Shown piece by piece: positions 54,386-62,718 of a stretch of DNA of 64,000 nucleotides (the first letter of the stretch is position 1; the number at the start of each line of letters is the position of its first letter). The notes beneath the pieces are model-generated. The model saw only the letters and a list, made by a program, of their open reading frames with translations. It had not been told where the DNA came from and made no database searches. The stretch lies in contig NZ_JAAIYO010000007.1 in NCBI RefSeq assembly GCF_014930455.1, forward strand, positions 248,001 to 312,000, read 5' to 3'. The position numbers and the translations under genes are program-made. The stretch comes from Corallococcus soli. GTDB taxonomy: Bacteria; Myxococcota; Myxococcia; Myxococcales; Myxococcaceae.

Positions 54386-56296
54386 ATGACGCGTAGCAGC
54401 CGCTGGCTCCTGGCCGGCCTGACGTTCACGTTGTCCGCCTGTGGCGCGGGAGGGCCGGAGGCACAGGCGCCCGCGCCTCCGCCATCCGGAATCATCCAGG
54501 CTGCCGGCCAACGGGACGAGGCCTCGGCGGTGCTCGCGTCCCTGGCCGGTGCGCAGGTGCTGAATGCGCACAAGGATGGTGTCCCGTCGTTCCTCCACGG
54601 GGAGCTGGGGGCCACGGGCCGTCCCATCCCGGGGGCCTCGGCCAGGCAGGCGCATGCGCTGCTGGAGCCCACGCTGGTCCGGGTGCTGCCCGTCTTCCGG
54701 CTGAATCCGAAGGACGTGACGCCCGTGGGCATCCACCGCGACGGGCTGGGCCACACCCACGTGCGCTACGCCCAGGTGAAGGCGGGCCTGCCGGTGGTGG
54801 GCGAGGAGCTGCTCGTGCACCTGGACCCGGCCGGCCGGGTGTACCTGGTGAACGGCACCGCGCGCGATGGTGAAGGGACCCTGGAGCCAGCACGCATCTC
54901 CCCGGAGAGGGCGCGGGAGGCGGCCCTGGCGGCGACGTCCGGAGGCCAGACGGCGGCGGCGCCCCGGGAGGTGTTCGTGCGCCCGACGCCTGACGCGGCC
55001 CTGGTGCGGGCCTTCGAGGTGGTGGTGTCCGGCGTGGCCCCGGACGGCCTGCCGGTGCGCGACCACGTCTTCATCAGCGCGGCGGACGGCGCGGAGGTGC
55101 GGCGGACCTCGGAGATCCACACCGCCCTGGACCGGAAGGTGTGCTCGGTGGGAGGCCCGACGAATGGCGTGTGCCGTCTGGAGGGTCAGGCCGCGACCGG
55201 CGACGCGGTCCTCGACACGACGTACGAGCACCTGGGCCTCTTCTACGACTGCTTCCAGCAGAACTTCGCCCAGGATTCCTACAACGGCATGGGCGCGCCG
55301 CTGAAGGCGGTCGTGCACTACGACACGCAGACCCCGAACTCCTACTGGCTCAACAACGTGGTGGTGTGCAGCGACGGCGACGGCGTCTCGCTGGGGACGC
55401 CCTGCATGGATCCGGACGTCGTCGTGCACGAGGTCACCCACGCGGTGACGAGCCTCTCCTCCAACCTCACCTATTCGGGTGAGTCTGGCGCCCTCAACGA
55501 GTCGCTGTCGGACATCTTCGCCGCGACGTGCGGGAGCTGGGCGTCTGGCACCTGGAGCACCTCGACGGGCGTCTGGCACATCGGGGAGCAGGTCATGACG
55601 CCGAACACGCCCGGGGACGCCCTGCGCTACATGGACGACCCGGCGCTGGATGGCGCGTCGGTGGACCACTACACCCAGCTCAGCCCCGGCACGCCGGTGC
55701 ACTATGGCTCGGGCGTGCCGAACCTCGCGTTCAAGCTGCTGGCCACGGGCGGCGTGCACCCGAGGGGTAAGTCGACGGTGAACGTGCCGGCCATTGGCGT
55801 GGAGGCCACAGCGCACATCTTCTACCACGCCAACCGGAACCTCTTCGTCGCCAACACGAACCTTGACGCGGCCAAGACGGCGACGCGGTACTCGGCGCAG
55901 CTGCTGGGCTACAGCACCGCCATTCAGGACGCGGTGGACGCGGCGTGGACAGCCGTGGGCGTGGGCGTCCCGCCCCCGCCGCCGCCCTGCACGGTGCTGC
56001 CGAACAACACCACGGTCTCCAACATCTCCGGCCCGGCCGGCTCGCAGCAGTACTTCTGCTTCGACGTGCCCGCGTACACCACCGCCACCGTGAGCGTCTC
56101 CGGGGGCACCGGGGACGTGGACCTCTACACGCGCTTCGGGTCCGCGCCCACCGCGACCGCGTACAACTGCCGTCCCTACCTGAACGGCAACACCGAGACG
56201 TGCAGCCTGAACACCCAGGCGACCGCCGGCCGGCAGTGGATCCTCTTGAGGGCCTTCACGGCCTTCAGCGGCGTGTCGCTGTCCGTGAGCTACTGA
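54386..56296 (+). CDS. Secreted M4 (thermolysin-like) metalloprotease with lipobox
   Basis: 636 residues. The signal has a lipobox (TLSAC, Cys19), so it may be a lipoprotein before processing. A propeptide (about 40-260, FTP/PepSY type, with [23 protein letters not shown]) precedes the M4 domain with HEVTH starting at His348, third ligand in [11 protein letters not shown], and a later HYGSGVPN. A Pro hinge leads to a C-terminal PPC domain (about 540-636, [15 protein letters not shown]). It is a classic predatory or nutritional exoprotease, unlike the signal-less M4 protein at 19.2 kb. Confidence 0.95.
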   Translation: MTRSSRWLLAGLTFTLSACGAGGPEAQAPAPPPSGIIQAAGQRDEASAVLASLAGAQVLNAHKDGVPSFLHGELGATGRPIPGASARQAHALLEPTLVRVLPVFRLNPKDVTPVGIHRDGLGHTHVRYAQVKAGLPVVGEELLVHLDPAGRVYLVNGTARDGEGTLEPARISPERAREAALAATSGGQTAAAPREVFVRPTPDAALVRAFEVVVSGVAPDGLPVRDHVFISAADGAEVRRTSEIHTALDRKVCSVGGPTNGVCRLEGQAATGDAVLDTTYEHLGLFYDCFQQNFAQDSYNGMGAPLKAVVHYDTQTPNSYWLNNVVVCSDGDGVSLGTPCMDPDVVVHEVTHAVTSLSSNLTYSGESGALNESLSDIFAATCGSWASGTWSTSTGVWHIGEQVMTPNTPGDALRYMDDPALDGASVDHYTQLSPGTPVHYGSGVPNLAFKLLATGGVHPRGKSTVNVPAIGVEATAHIFYHANRNLFVANTNLDAAKTATRYSAQLLGYSTAIQDAVDAAWTAVGVGVPPPPPPCTVLPNNTTVSNISGPAGSQQYFCFDVPAYTTATVSVSGGTGDVDLYTRFGSAPTATAYNCRPYLNGNTETCSLNTQATAGRQWILLRAFTAFSGVSLSVSY

Positions 56297-56313
56297 CGCA
56301 CCAGGGCCTCCCG

Positions 56314-56335
56314 CCTCCACCGTGCGCGGTGGAGG
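56314..56335 (+). terminator. Hairpin downstream of the second M4 protease
   Basis: CCTCCACCG-TGCG-CGGTGGAGG is a perfect 9-bp stem with a 4-base loop, 17 bp after the stop. No T-tract follows, but the position fits a terminator. Confidence 0.6.
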
Positions 56336-56540
56336 TGGATGCAACGGGAACGGGTCAGCTCCGGGTCATCAGTGCTCACGTCGGCGTGTGCCACACGCCG
56401 GTTCCCCCCCGATGGACGACTGCCTGCGCCCGCACGTACGCGCGCCTCGCCTCCTGGATCCGCGAGCGCGTCGCTCACCAACTGTTCAAGACTGCTGACG
56501 CTGCCGGAGGCCTTCGCCCTGGTGAGCCTGGGGATGGACC

Positions 56541-58046
56541 ATGCGCGCTGACGCCCTGCTGCTGGCCCTGGTGCTGCTATCCACGGGATGTGCCTCTGTG
56601 TCGCAGGCTCCTGGGCGCGGTCAGAGCTTGAGCTACGCGCCGCGTGGCGATGGGCACCCGCGCGCCCAGGTCCCTCCTCCGTCATCCATCTCGGAGCCCG
56701 AGGCGTCCCAACGGCTGTTGCGTCGTCAGGGGCGACGCAACGACACGATGGTAGCGGGACCAGGCAGCGTGGCGGGTGCGGACGGGGGAGGAGCGCGCCG
56801 CGCCGCGCTGACACGTCAAGCAGTCCTGGAAGCCATGGACGTGGTGAAGGGTTCCATGGCCAGCGTCGAAGCCTCGGTCTCCAAGCTCGCGGCCCGTCCG
56901 CCGGCTCTCGGGGGATGGGGCCTCAGCGGCGTCTTCACGCGCTATCGCGACCAGGGCTCCCATCAGGCAACCTGGCTTCGTGACACGCTGGGGAGCGCCA
57001 CCGCGCTGACGGATGCGGCCTCGGAGGTCGGCGATCCGAGCATGGAACTGGGCCTCCTTCGCATGACGGGGCCCCGGCTCCAGGCGGCCCTGTTCGGAAC
57101 CCTGCTGCTGGCCACCTGGGTTGACTTCCTCCACCTCGCTGACGCCGTACTCCGACACTGCCCGCTGTGCAGCGTCGAGAAGCTGTTCGTCGACCTTCAT
57201 CGAGTGCAGGGGCTCATGCAGCCCACACTGACGGGCCTCGCATCACTGGACCCGGAGCGGGTCGAGGCGGCGGCGATCGCGATGCCAGAGTTGATGGGGA
57301 AGCTGACCCTTGAGTTCGACGCGCTTCATCAAGGAACCCGCTCGACCCTGAAACTCGGCGGTCAGGTCATCGCGGCGATGCAGGCGGTGGAAACGCTCAC
57401 CCTGATCTCCACACTGAAGGTGTCACTGCCACGGCGGCCTCCCTCTACACCGGCCACGCTCGGCGTGGGCCTCGTGATGGGTCCGGGTGGCGTCATGGTG
57501 GGCTCGCGGATGGTTGTCTCCGCGGAGTGGGTGGAGATGATGCGAAGGCTGGTGCAGGCGGGCGTCATCTCCGTGCCCGCCGTCAGCGCGGCCGTCCGCA
57601 TCCAGGGCGGGCAGGTCCTGATGGCACAGGCGCATCGGGACCTGCCCAAGGGCGTGCGTGACGCGCTGGGGGACAGCCCCGAAGTACGCGGTATGCACGA
57701 AACCGGCAGAGCGGGGGCGGGCATGTCCGACGCGCCCAAGCACCACGTCCTCCCAGACGAGCATTGAGCATGGTTCGAGAAGCGCGGCTTCACGGGGGAC
57801 ATGAACATCGACCAGTTCTGCGTGAGGCTGGAGCAGTCGCACCATGAAGCGATTCACGGCGGCGGCAACTGGCGCCTGGGGCGCACATGGCCCGGCGAAT
57901 GGAACCGGATGATCATGAAGGCGCTACGCACCGCGGAGGCCGAAACAGGCCGGAGGTTGACACGGAGCGAGATCTTGAAGCTCGTCGCGGGGTATTTGAA
58001 GGAATACGACATCCCGATGAACTTCACCCCTGGGAGAGGGCGATGA
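56541..58046 (+). pseudogene. SitA-like DUF2380 lipoprotein toxin interrupted by an in-frame TGA
   Basis: Lipoprotein signal with lipobox STGC (Cys17), a variable helical body, and a C-terminal DUF2380 (TIGR02269) domain. The domain begins KHHVLPDEH at residues 400-408 and is stopped by TGA at 57765-57767, then continues in the same frame as AWFEKRGF, QSHHEAIHGGG and WRLGRTWPGEWNRM to a stop at 58046. Family members have Arg here, so CGA to TGA is the likely change. His-rich KHH and SHHEAIH motifs resemble His-Me nuclease toxins. SitA lipoproteins pass between myxobacterial cells by outer-membrane exchange. An ATG at 57801 could make an 81-residue C-terminal piece. Codon use is less GC3-biased than neighbours. 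Confidence 0.8.
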
Positions 58047-58513
58047 CTGACGGACGATCCTGGCAGGGGAACTGGAAGGCCCGCCTCTACGAGCGCGTCC
58101 GCGAACACGGTTACGACTCGCTGACCGCCTTTGCCGAAGCGCGCCCCACCGCCTCACTGGTTGCACTGGCTGAAGAGCTGGGTGCGGACGACGTCGCCGG
58201 GGTGCAGGTGTTCAGCGGACTGGTGGCGGAGGCGGAGCAGCGCAAACAGGTCACACGCCTGGTGCGCGGGCAACTCGTGCGCGAGCTATTCCACCATCTT
58301 CCAGATGGATGGCCGCCCGTGCTGGATGACACGAACCGATTCGATGTGGCCCAGGCGCTCGCCCGCTGGAGCAGCTACACCCCACAGACGCATGAGGAGC
58401 GCGTGACACAGGTCAGGGCAGCGCTCCGCTCGGTACCTCCCCCTTCTGGTTGGCGCCCGCTCGGACCTGACGACGAGCTGCTCCGAACACTCCTGCCCGA
58501 CGAGGAAGCCTGA
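58043..58513 (+). CDS. Putative immunity protein of the DUF2380 toxin
   Basis: 156 residues. The ATG overlaps the toxin stop (ATGA), the arrangement expected for toxin-immunity pairs. It begins MTDGRSWQGNWKARLYERV and contains TAFAEARPTASLVALAEELG, a helical central part and a C-terminal GPDDELLRTLLPDEEA. No signal peptide or membrane helix, so it would neutralise the toxin in the cytoplasm. The frame is intact although the toxin is broken. Function is inferred from position, and the same toxin-neighbour order is known for SitA-SitI pairs. Confidence 0.75.
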   Translation: MTDGRSWQGNWKARLYERVREHGYDSLTAFAEARPTASLVALAEELGADDVAGVQVFSGLVAEAEQRKQVTRLVRGQLVRELFHHLPDGWPPVLDDTNRFDVAQALARWSSYTPQTHEERVTQVRAALRSVPPPSGWRPLGPDDELLRTLLPDEEA

Positions 58514-58616
58514 GCGGCCATGGAGCCCCTGTCGCACCGGGAACTGGCCTCCTTCCGGGCCCTGGGCGAAGAATGGGCGCCCGGGGCCCCCGTGGGTCCC
58601 TGGAAGGCACGAGGCC

Positions 58617-59174
58617 ATGCGGGACGAGCGCGTCATCTTCGGCAACACCGTGGACAGCCTGTACCGCAAGACGCTCCTGCCAGAGCTGCCGGAGGCCCTG
58701 GTGGGCCGGCTGCGCGCGCGGGGTCTGGACCTCAAGGCCCCGCTGCTCGCCGCCTATCCGCTGGCGACGTGGGTGGAGTGCCTGGACGACGTGGGCCGCA
58801 CCCTGCACCCCTCCCATCCCCTGGACACCGCGCGGCGCCTGCTGGGCAAGCGGATGATCGAGGGCTACGCGCAGACCCTGATGGGCGGCGCGGTGCTCAC
58901 GCTCGCGAAGGTGGTGGGGCCCATGCGCTCGCTGGAGCGCATGCAGCACAACTTCCGCAGCGGCAACAACTTCACGGAGACCCGACTCACCGTGCTGGGC
59001 GCCAACCAGGTGGACCTCTGGCTCAACGAGCCGGAGCTGCTGGAGGGCTTCGCGGAGGGCGTGCTGGAAGAAGGCCTGTTGCGCATCGGGGTGCAGGGCC
59101 TCACCCTGCACCGCACCCGCCACTCCCCCGACGCCGTCACCTACCACCTGGAATGGGCCGCACGGGCCTCCTGA
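58617..59174 (+). CDS. DUF2378 (TIGR02265) family protein
   Basis: 185 residues, a second member of the myxobacterial paralogous family also found at 18.2 kb. Shared landmarks are an N-terminal FGNTVDSLYRKTL, AYPLATWVECLDDV, and RLLGKRMIEGYAQTLMGGAVL, with a C-terminal beta segment ending TYHLEWAARAS. Function unknown. A Cys-rich protein gene follows after 15 bp on the same strand, suggesting co-transcription. GGAAGG lies a short way upstream of the ATG. Confidence 0.82.
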   Translation: MRDERVIFGNTVDSLYRKTLLPELPEALVGRLRARGLDLKAPLLAAYPLATWVECLDDVGRTLHPSHPLDTARRLLGKRMIEGYAQTLMGGAVLTLAKVVGPMRSLERMQHNFRSGNNFTETRLTVLGANQVDLWLNEPELLEGFAEGVLEEGLLRIGVQGLTLHRTRHSPDAVTYHLEWAARAS

Positions 59175-59189
59175 CACCGCACGCACGCC

Positions 59190-60284
59190 ATGTCCTCCAT
59201 CCTCTCGACCCTGCCCGCCCTGTACCGGGACCTGCTCCCGTCCTTCTTCCAGAAGGAGGCGCCCACGGAGACGAAGGCCACATGCGCGAAGTGCGCGATG
59301 AGCCGCACGTCCGCGCAGGCCACCGTGGAGTCCGTGGACGGCGTCGAACACCTGTTCCGGCCGGACACCAAGTGCTGCACGTACTACCCGCGCCTGCCCA
59401 ACTACCTGATTGGCGCGCTCCTGTCGGATGACTCGAAGGAGATGGCGGAGGGGCGCCGGCGCATCGAGCAGAAGATCGACAGCCGCATCGGCGTGAGCCC
59501 CCAGTGGGTGAAGGCCCCCGCGAAGTTCAACCACCTGTACAAGAACGCGCACCAGTTCTTCGGCCGCTCCGCGAACATGCGCTGCCCGTACTACGCGCTG
59601 GACTCCGGCGGCTGCACCATCTGGGCGTACCGCGAGTCGGTCTGCTCCACGTTCTTCTGCAAGTACGTGGCGGGTGCGGACGGCCGGCGCTTCTGGATGT
59701 CGCTCAAGACGTACCTGACGCTGGCGGAGTTCCAGCTCTCCCGCCACGCGCTGCTCCAGCTCATGCCGGAGTTCCTGATGGACGGGCGCGACAAGGCGGA
59801 GGTCGCCACCGTCCCGCTCACCGTGGAGGACCTGGACGACGCGCCCCCCCTGCCCAAGGTGTACGCGGCCCTCTGGAAGGAGCACGCCGGCAGGGAGCGC
59901 GACTTCTTCCGCGCCTGCTACGACGTGGTGCGGCAGGTGCCCGCGGAGGGCCTGGAGCGGATGCTGGGCCTGGATGGCACCATCGAACTGAAGGTGCTGG
60001 AGAAGCTGCACACGCAGGCCACCGCGCCTTCGCTGCCCCGCGTGCTGCGCTTCAACCCGGACGCGACCGTGAAGTGGCTGCCGGACGGCAGCGTCGCGCT
60101 GGGCTCCTACAGCGAATACGACGCGGTGGCGCTCCCAGGCGAGGCCTACTCGCTGCTGGTGGAGTTCACCGGCCAGAAGCCCGTGGAGGCGGTGCGCCAG
60201 CACCTGCGCGACCACCGGCAGGCGGACCTGGATCCAGACATCCTCCTGGAGCTGCACCGGCACCGCATCCTCGTGGAGCCCTGA
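59190..60284 (+). CDS. Cys-rich YkgJ-like protein
   Basis: 364 residues. Clustered Cys: CAKC near residues 32-35, a Cys pair in TKCCTYYPRLPNYLIGALL, and MRCPYYALDSGGCTIWAYRESVCSTFFC at about 130-158. This spacing fits the CxxxCxxC zinc- or iron-chelating YkgJ family. The C-terminal 200 residues are less characteristic, with LPRVLRFNPDATVKWLPDGSVALGSY and a final DPDILLELHRHRILV resembling a winged-helix-like end. Cytoplasmic, function unknown. It directly follows a DUF2378 gene. Confidence 0.7.
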   Translation: MSSILSTLPALYRDLLPSFFQKEAPTETKATCAKCAMSRTSAQATVESVDGVEHLFRPDTKCCTYYPRLPNYLIGALLSDDSKEMAEGRRRIEQKIDSRIGVSPQWVKAPAKFNHLYKNAHQFFGRSANMRCPYYALDSGGCTIWAYRESVCSTFFCKYVAGADGRRFWMSLKTYLTLAEFQLSRHALLQLMPEFLMDGRDKAEVATVPLTVEDLDDAPPLPKVYAALWKEHAGRERDFFRACYDVVRQVPAEGLERMLGLDGTIELKVLEKLHTQATAPSLPRVLRFNPDATVKWLPDGSVALGSYSEYDAVALPGEAYSLLVEFTGQKPVEAVRQHLRDHRQADLDPDILLELHRHRILVEP

Positions 60285-60309
60285 GCGGCGCTTGAGCGGC
60301 GCTTGAGCT

Positions 60310-61140
60310 TCAGGGCTGTCCCGCGAGCGCGCCCACGTCGCGAAGCCAGCGCGCCGTCGCCTGGGTGCGCTCCCACGCGGGCCCGGAGTCGACCAGGTGC
60401 TCCGCGAGCCACGCGCTGAAGGCCGGGTCCCCCGCGCGCAGCCACGCGGCGGACTCGGCCAGCTCTCCGGCGGCGGCCTCCCACGCGCGGCGCACGGCGC
60501 TGGCGACGGCCATCAGCTCCCCCAGACAACGGGTGAAGGACTCCACGCCCGTGCTCAGCTCCGTGGCTTCGGCGCCCACGGACAGCAGCAGCGCGCGCAG
60601 GCGGCCCAGGTCCTTGAGCAGCCCCTGCTCCAGCGCGGCGGCGGTGCCCAGCCGGGCCTGCGCGGCCCGCTGGAGCAGCTCCACGTCCTCGCTGAGCTGG
60701 CGCCAGGCCTCGTCGTCGCGGGAAGGCTGGGGGCCCCGGCGGCGCAGGCGCACCACCACCGCCTGCCAGAGGTTTCCGAAGACGAGCACCTCGTCCACGC
60801 TCCGGCGCACGTGCGGCGGGATGTGGTCCAGGAAGTCCACCGCGCACGCGCGGGCCTCGCGCAGGAAGGCGTCCTTGCGCGGGTTGGCGTCCACCACGCC
60901 CCGGGCCAGCTGGAGCACGAGCCAGGCCCACTGGAGGGCGCGCTCGGAGGTGGTGAAGAGCACTTCGATGCCGGTGCCCAGGGCGCCCGCCGCGTGGCTG
61001 GTGTCGGCGAGCGTCGGGGACGGGATGGAGGGCAGGTCGGATTCGGCGCGCACGTCGGGTGTCCGGGGGGACTTCGTCCCTCCCTCCTCCCTTTCGGGGT
61101 CGGATCCCTGGGGTCCTGGCCCCGTGTGCTCACGCCCCAT
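60310..61140 (-). CDS. Hypothetical all-alpha protein
   Basis: 276 residues, not recognised. A polar N-terminus (Gly/Pro/Glu, about 1-45) is followed by helices rich in Ala, Leu and Arg, with FTTSERALQWAWLVLQLARGVVDANPRK and later RLRALLLSVGAEATELSTGVESFTRCL. No signal peptide or transmembrane helix is clear. The Met at 61140 is the first after a region of atypical composition. It is convergent with the YkgJ-like gene (25 bp). It may be a myxobacteria-specific gene. Confidence 0.6.
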   Translation of the reverse strand: MGREHTGPGPQGSDPEREEGGTKSPRTPDVRAESDLPSIPSPTLADTSHAAGALGTGIEVLFTTSERALQWAWLVLQLARGVVDANPRKDAFLREARACAVDFLDHIPPHVRRSVDEVLVFGNLWQAVVVRLRRRGPQPSRDDEAWRQLSEDVELLQRAAQARLGTAAALEQGLLKDLGRLRALLLSVGAEATELSTGVESFTRCLGELMAVASAVRRAWEAAAGELAESAAWLRAGDPAFSAWLAEHLVDSGPAWERTQATARWLRDVGALAGQP

Positions 61141-61311
61141 GCGCTCGTCTCCAGGCCCCTGCCTTCCCGTCGGCGGAGGACCGGCGCCGAGTATCGCACG
61201 CCCCTGGAGGTCCTCCAGGACTGGATGAGGGGACGTGCGATGCACCACAAGGCGCCCTCCCCCGGGCCGGGAGGGGCGCCTCGCGATGTCCTGCACCGCG
61301 CAACCGCTCGC

Positions 61312-61749
61312 TCAGTGCAGGTTGTGCTTCAGACGGCTGAGCCGGCTGTGGGTCTGCTTCTGCGCAGGGAGCAGCTGCTGGCGCACGAAGCTGCGCGCCT
61401 CGCCGTGCAGCTTGTCCACGTCGCGGTTGTAGTCCGCCAGGCCGTGGTCCTCCCCCTGCTCCAGCGCGTCGATGGCGCGCTTCTCCCCGAGCAGGTCCGC
61501 GCCGCCCTGGACCACCTTGGCGAAGACGCCCCAGATGCCGGAGCTCTCCGCGGGGCTGCCCCCCAGCTTCTGGATGCGTTCCTTGAGCGACTCCACGCGG
61601 GCCTCGTGGTCATGGAGGCAGGCCTCCACCTCCGTGCGCGCCAGGTCGCTCTCAATGTGCTTCGTCGCGAGCCGGTAGGTCTCCACCGCGGAGATCTCAC
61701 CGCGCAGGAAGGAGTTCAGCGTCTCGATTTCGGCGGCGGCGTTGGCCAT
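61312..61749 (-). CDS. DUF2383 (PA2169-type) four-helix-bundle protein
   Basis: 145 residues, ferritin-like helical protein. It has LNSFLRGEISAVETYRLATKHIES near the N-terminus and HDHEARVESLKERIQKLGG in the middle, with Glu and His placed as in rubrerythrin-type bundles. The family is often linked to stress and envelope genes; metal binding is plausible but unproven. AAGGAGAATTCCCC before the ATG at 61749 is a strong ribosome site. It diverges from xdhC. Confidence 0.88.
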   Translation of the reverse strand: MANAAAEIETLNSFLRGEISAVETYRLATKHIESDLARTEVEACLHDHEARVESLKERIQKLGGSPAESSGIWGVFAKVVQGGADLLGEKRAIDALEQGEDHGLADYNRDVDKLHGEARSFVRQQLLPAQKQTHSRLSRLKHNLH

Positions 61750-61899
61750 GGGGAATTCTCCTTGAAAAGGGATGAGCGAAGGACGGCCCTGGCGCAAAAG
61801 GTGGTGACCCCGGCCCGCGCGACAACGAATGCCCCTGCCCTCGTCTGCTGGGCAGACAACCGGGCGTCACGGGAGGCTCCATGGCAAGCTGCGCCCTGC

Positions 61900-62718
61900 A
61901 TGTGGAACTGGGTTCACCAGCTGACGGAGTGGGGCCGCACGGACACGCCGTTCGCCGTCGTCACCGTGACGGAGTGCAAGGGCAGCACGCCCGCGGCCCC
62001 CGGCGCGAAGCTGCTGGTGCGCGCGGACGGCAGCTTCCACGGCACCATCGGGGGCGGGCACCTGGAGCAGCTGGTCCTCCAGGACGCGCGCGGGTGCCTG
62101 GAGCGGGGCGAGGCGCGCACGTTCCGCTATCCGCTGGGCGCGAAGCTGGGCCAGTGTTGTGGAGGGGTCGTGGACGTCTTCGTCGAGCCCGTCAACCACG
62201 GGCCGCAGCTCTATCTCTTCGGCGCCGGCCACGTGGGCCAGGCCCTGTGCCGCATCCTCGAAGGCACCCCGTTCCGCGTCCACCTGGTGGACGAGCGCGC
62301 CGAGTGGGTCCAGTCCCCCCAGGTGCCCGCGTCCGTCATCCGCCACGAGGAGCCCTGGGACGAGTTCGCCGCGCGCGCCACCTGGGATGCCCTGCGCACC
62401 TATGTGGCGGTGATGACGCACCGCCACGACGTGGATCAGGACATCATCGCCTTCGCCATCCAGAAGCCCGCGCGCTACATCGGGCTCATTGGCAGTGACA
62501 CGAAGTGGGCCCGCTTCCGGCAGCGGCTGGACGCGAAGGGCCTGCCCGCCCGGCAGGTGGGCCGCGTCCAGTGCCCCATGGGGCTGCCCACCGGGGGGAA
62601 GTCGCCCCAGGAGGTGGCGGTCAGCATCGCGGCGGGGCTGCTCCAGCTCCACCACGGGCTGGCGCCGGAGGTGGGGGCTCAGCCATCGCCCGCGCCCCTG
62701 CTATCCTCCGGGGAATGA
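61900..62718 (+). CDS. xdhC: XdhC: xanthine dehydrogenase maturation factor
   Basis: 272 residues. The N-terminal XdhC/CoxI domain has TVTECKGSTPAAPGAKLLVRADG, GTIGGGHLEQLVL and LGQCCGGVVDVFVEP (with the Cys pair). The C-terminal Rossmann domain has YLFGAGHVGQALCRIL, VMTHRHDVDQ and ARYIGLIGS. XdhC binds the molybdenum cofactor, helps sulfurate it and delivers it to xanthine dehydrogenase. The stop overlaps the xdhA start (ATGA), so they are coupled. Another ATG with a better ribosome site (61881) is out of frame. Confidence 0.92.
   Translation: MWNWVHQLTEWGRTDTPFAVVTVTECKGSTPAAPGAKLLVRADGSFHGTIGGGHLEQLVLQDARGCLERGEARTFRYPLGAKLGQCCGGVVDVFVEPVNHGPQLYLFGAGHVGQALCRILEGTPFRVHLVDERAEWVQSPQVPASVIRHEEPWDEFAARATWDALRTYVAVMTHRHDVDQDIIAFAIQKPARYIGLIGSDTKWARFRQRLDAKGLPARQVGRVQCPMGLPTGGKSPQEVAVSIAAGLLQLHHGLAPEVGAQPSPAPLLSSGE

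Noticed and set aside
61881-62498. ATG with a strong GGGAGG site before xdhC as a separate gene
   Set aside because: It is out of frame with xdhC, and its product is a Gly/Ala/Arg/Pro-rich shadow. It might aid ribosome loading, but nothing supports a protein.
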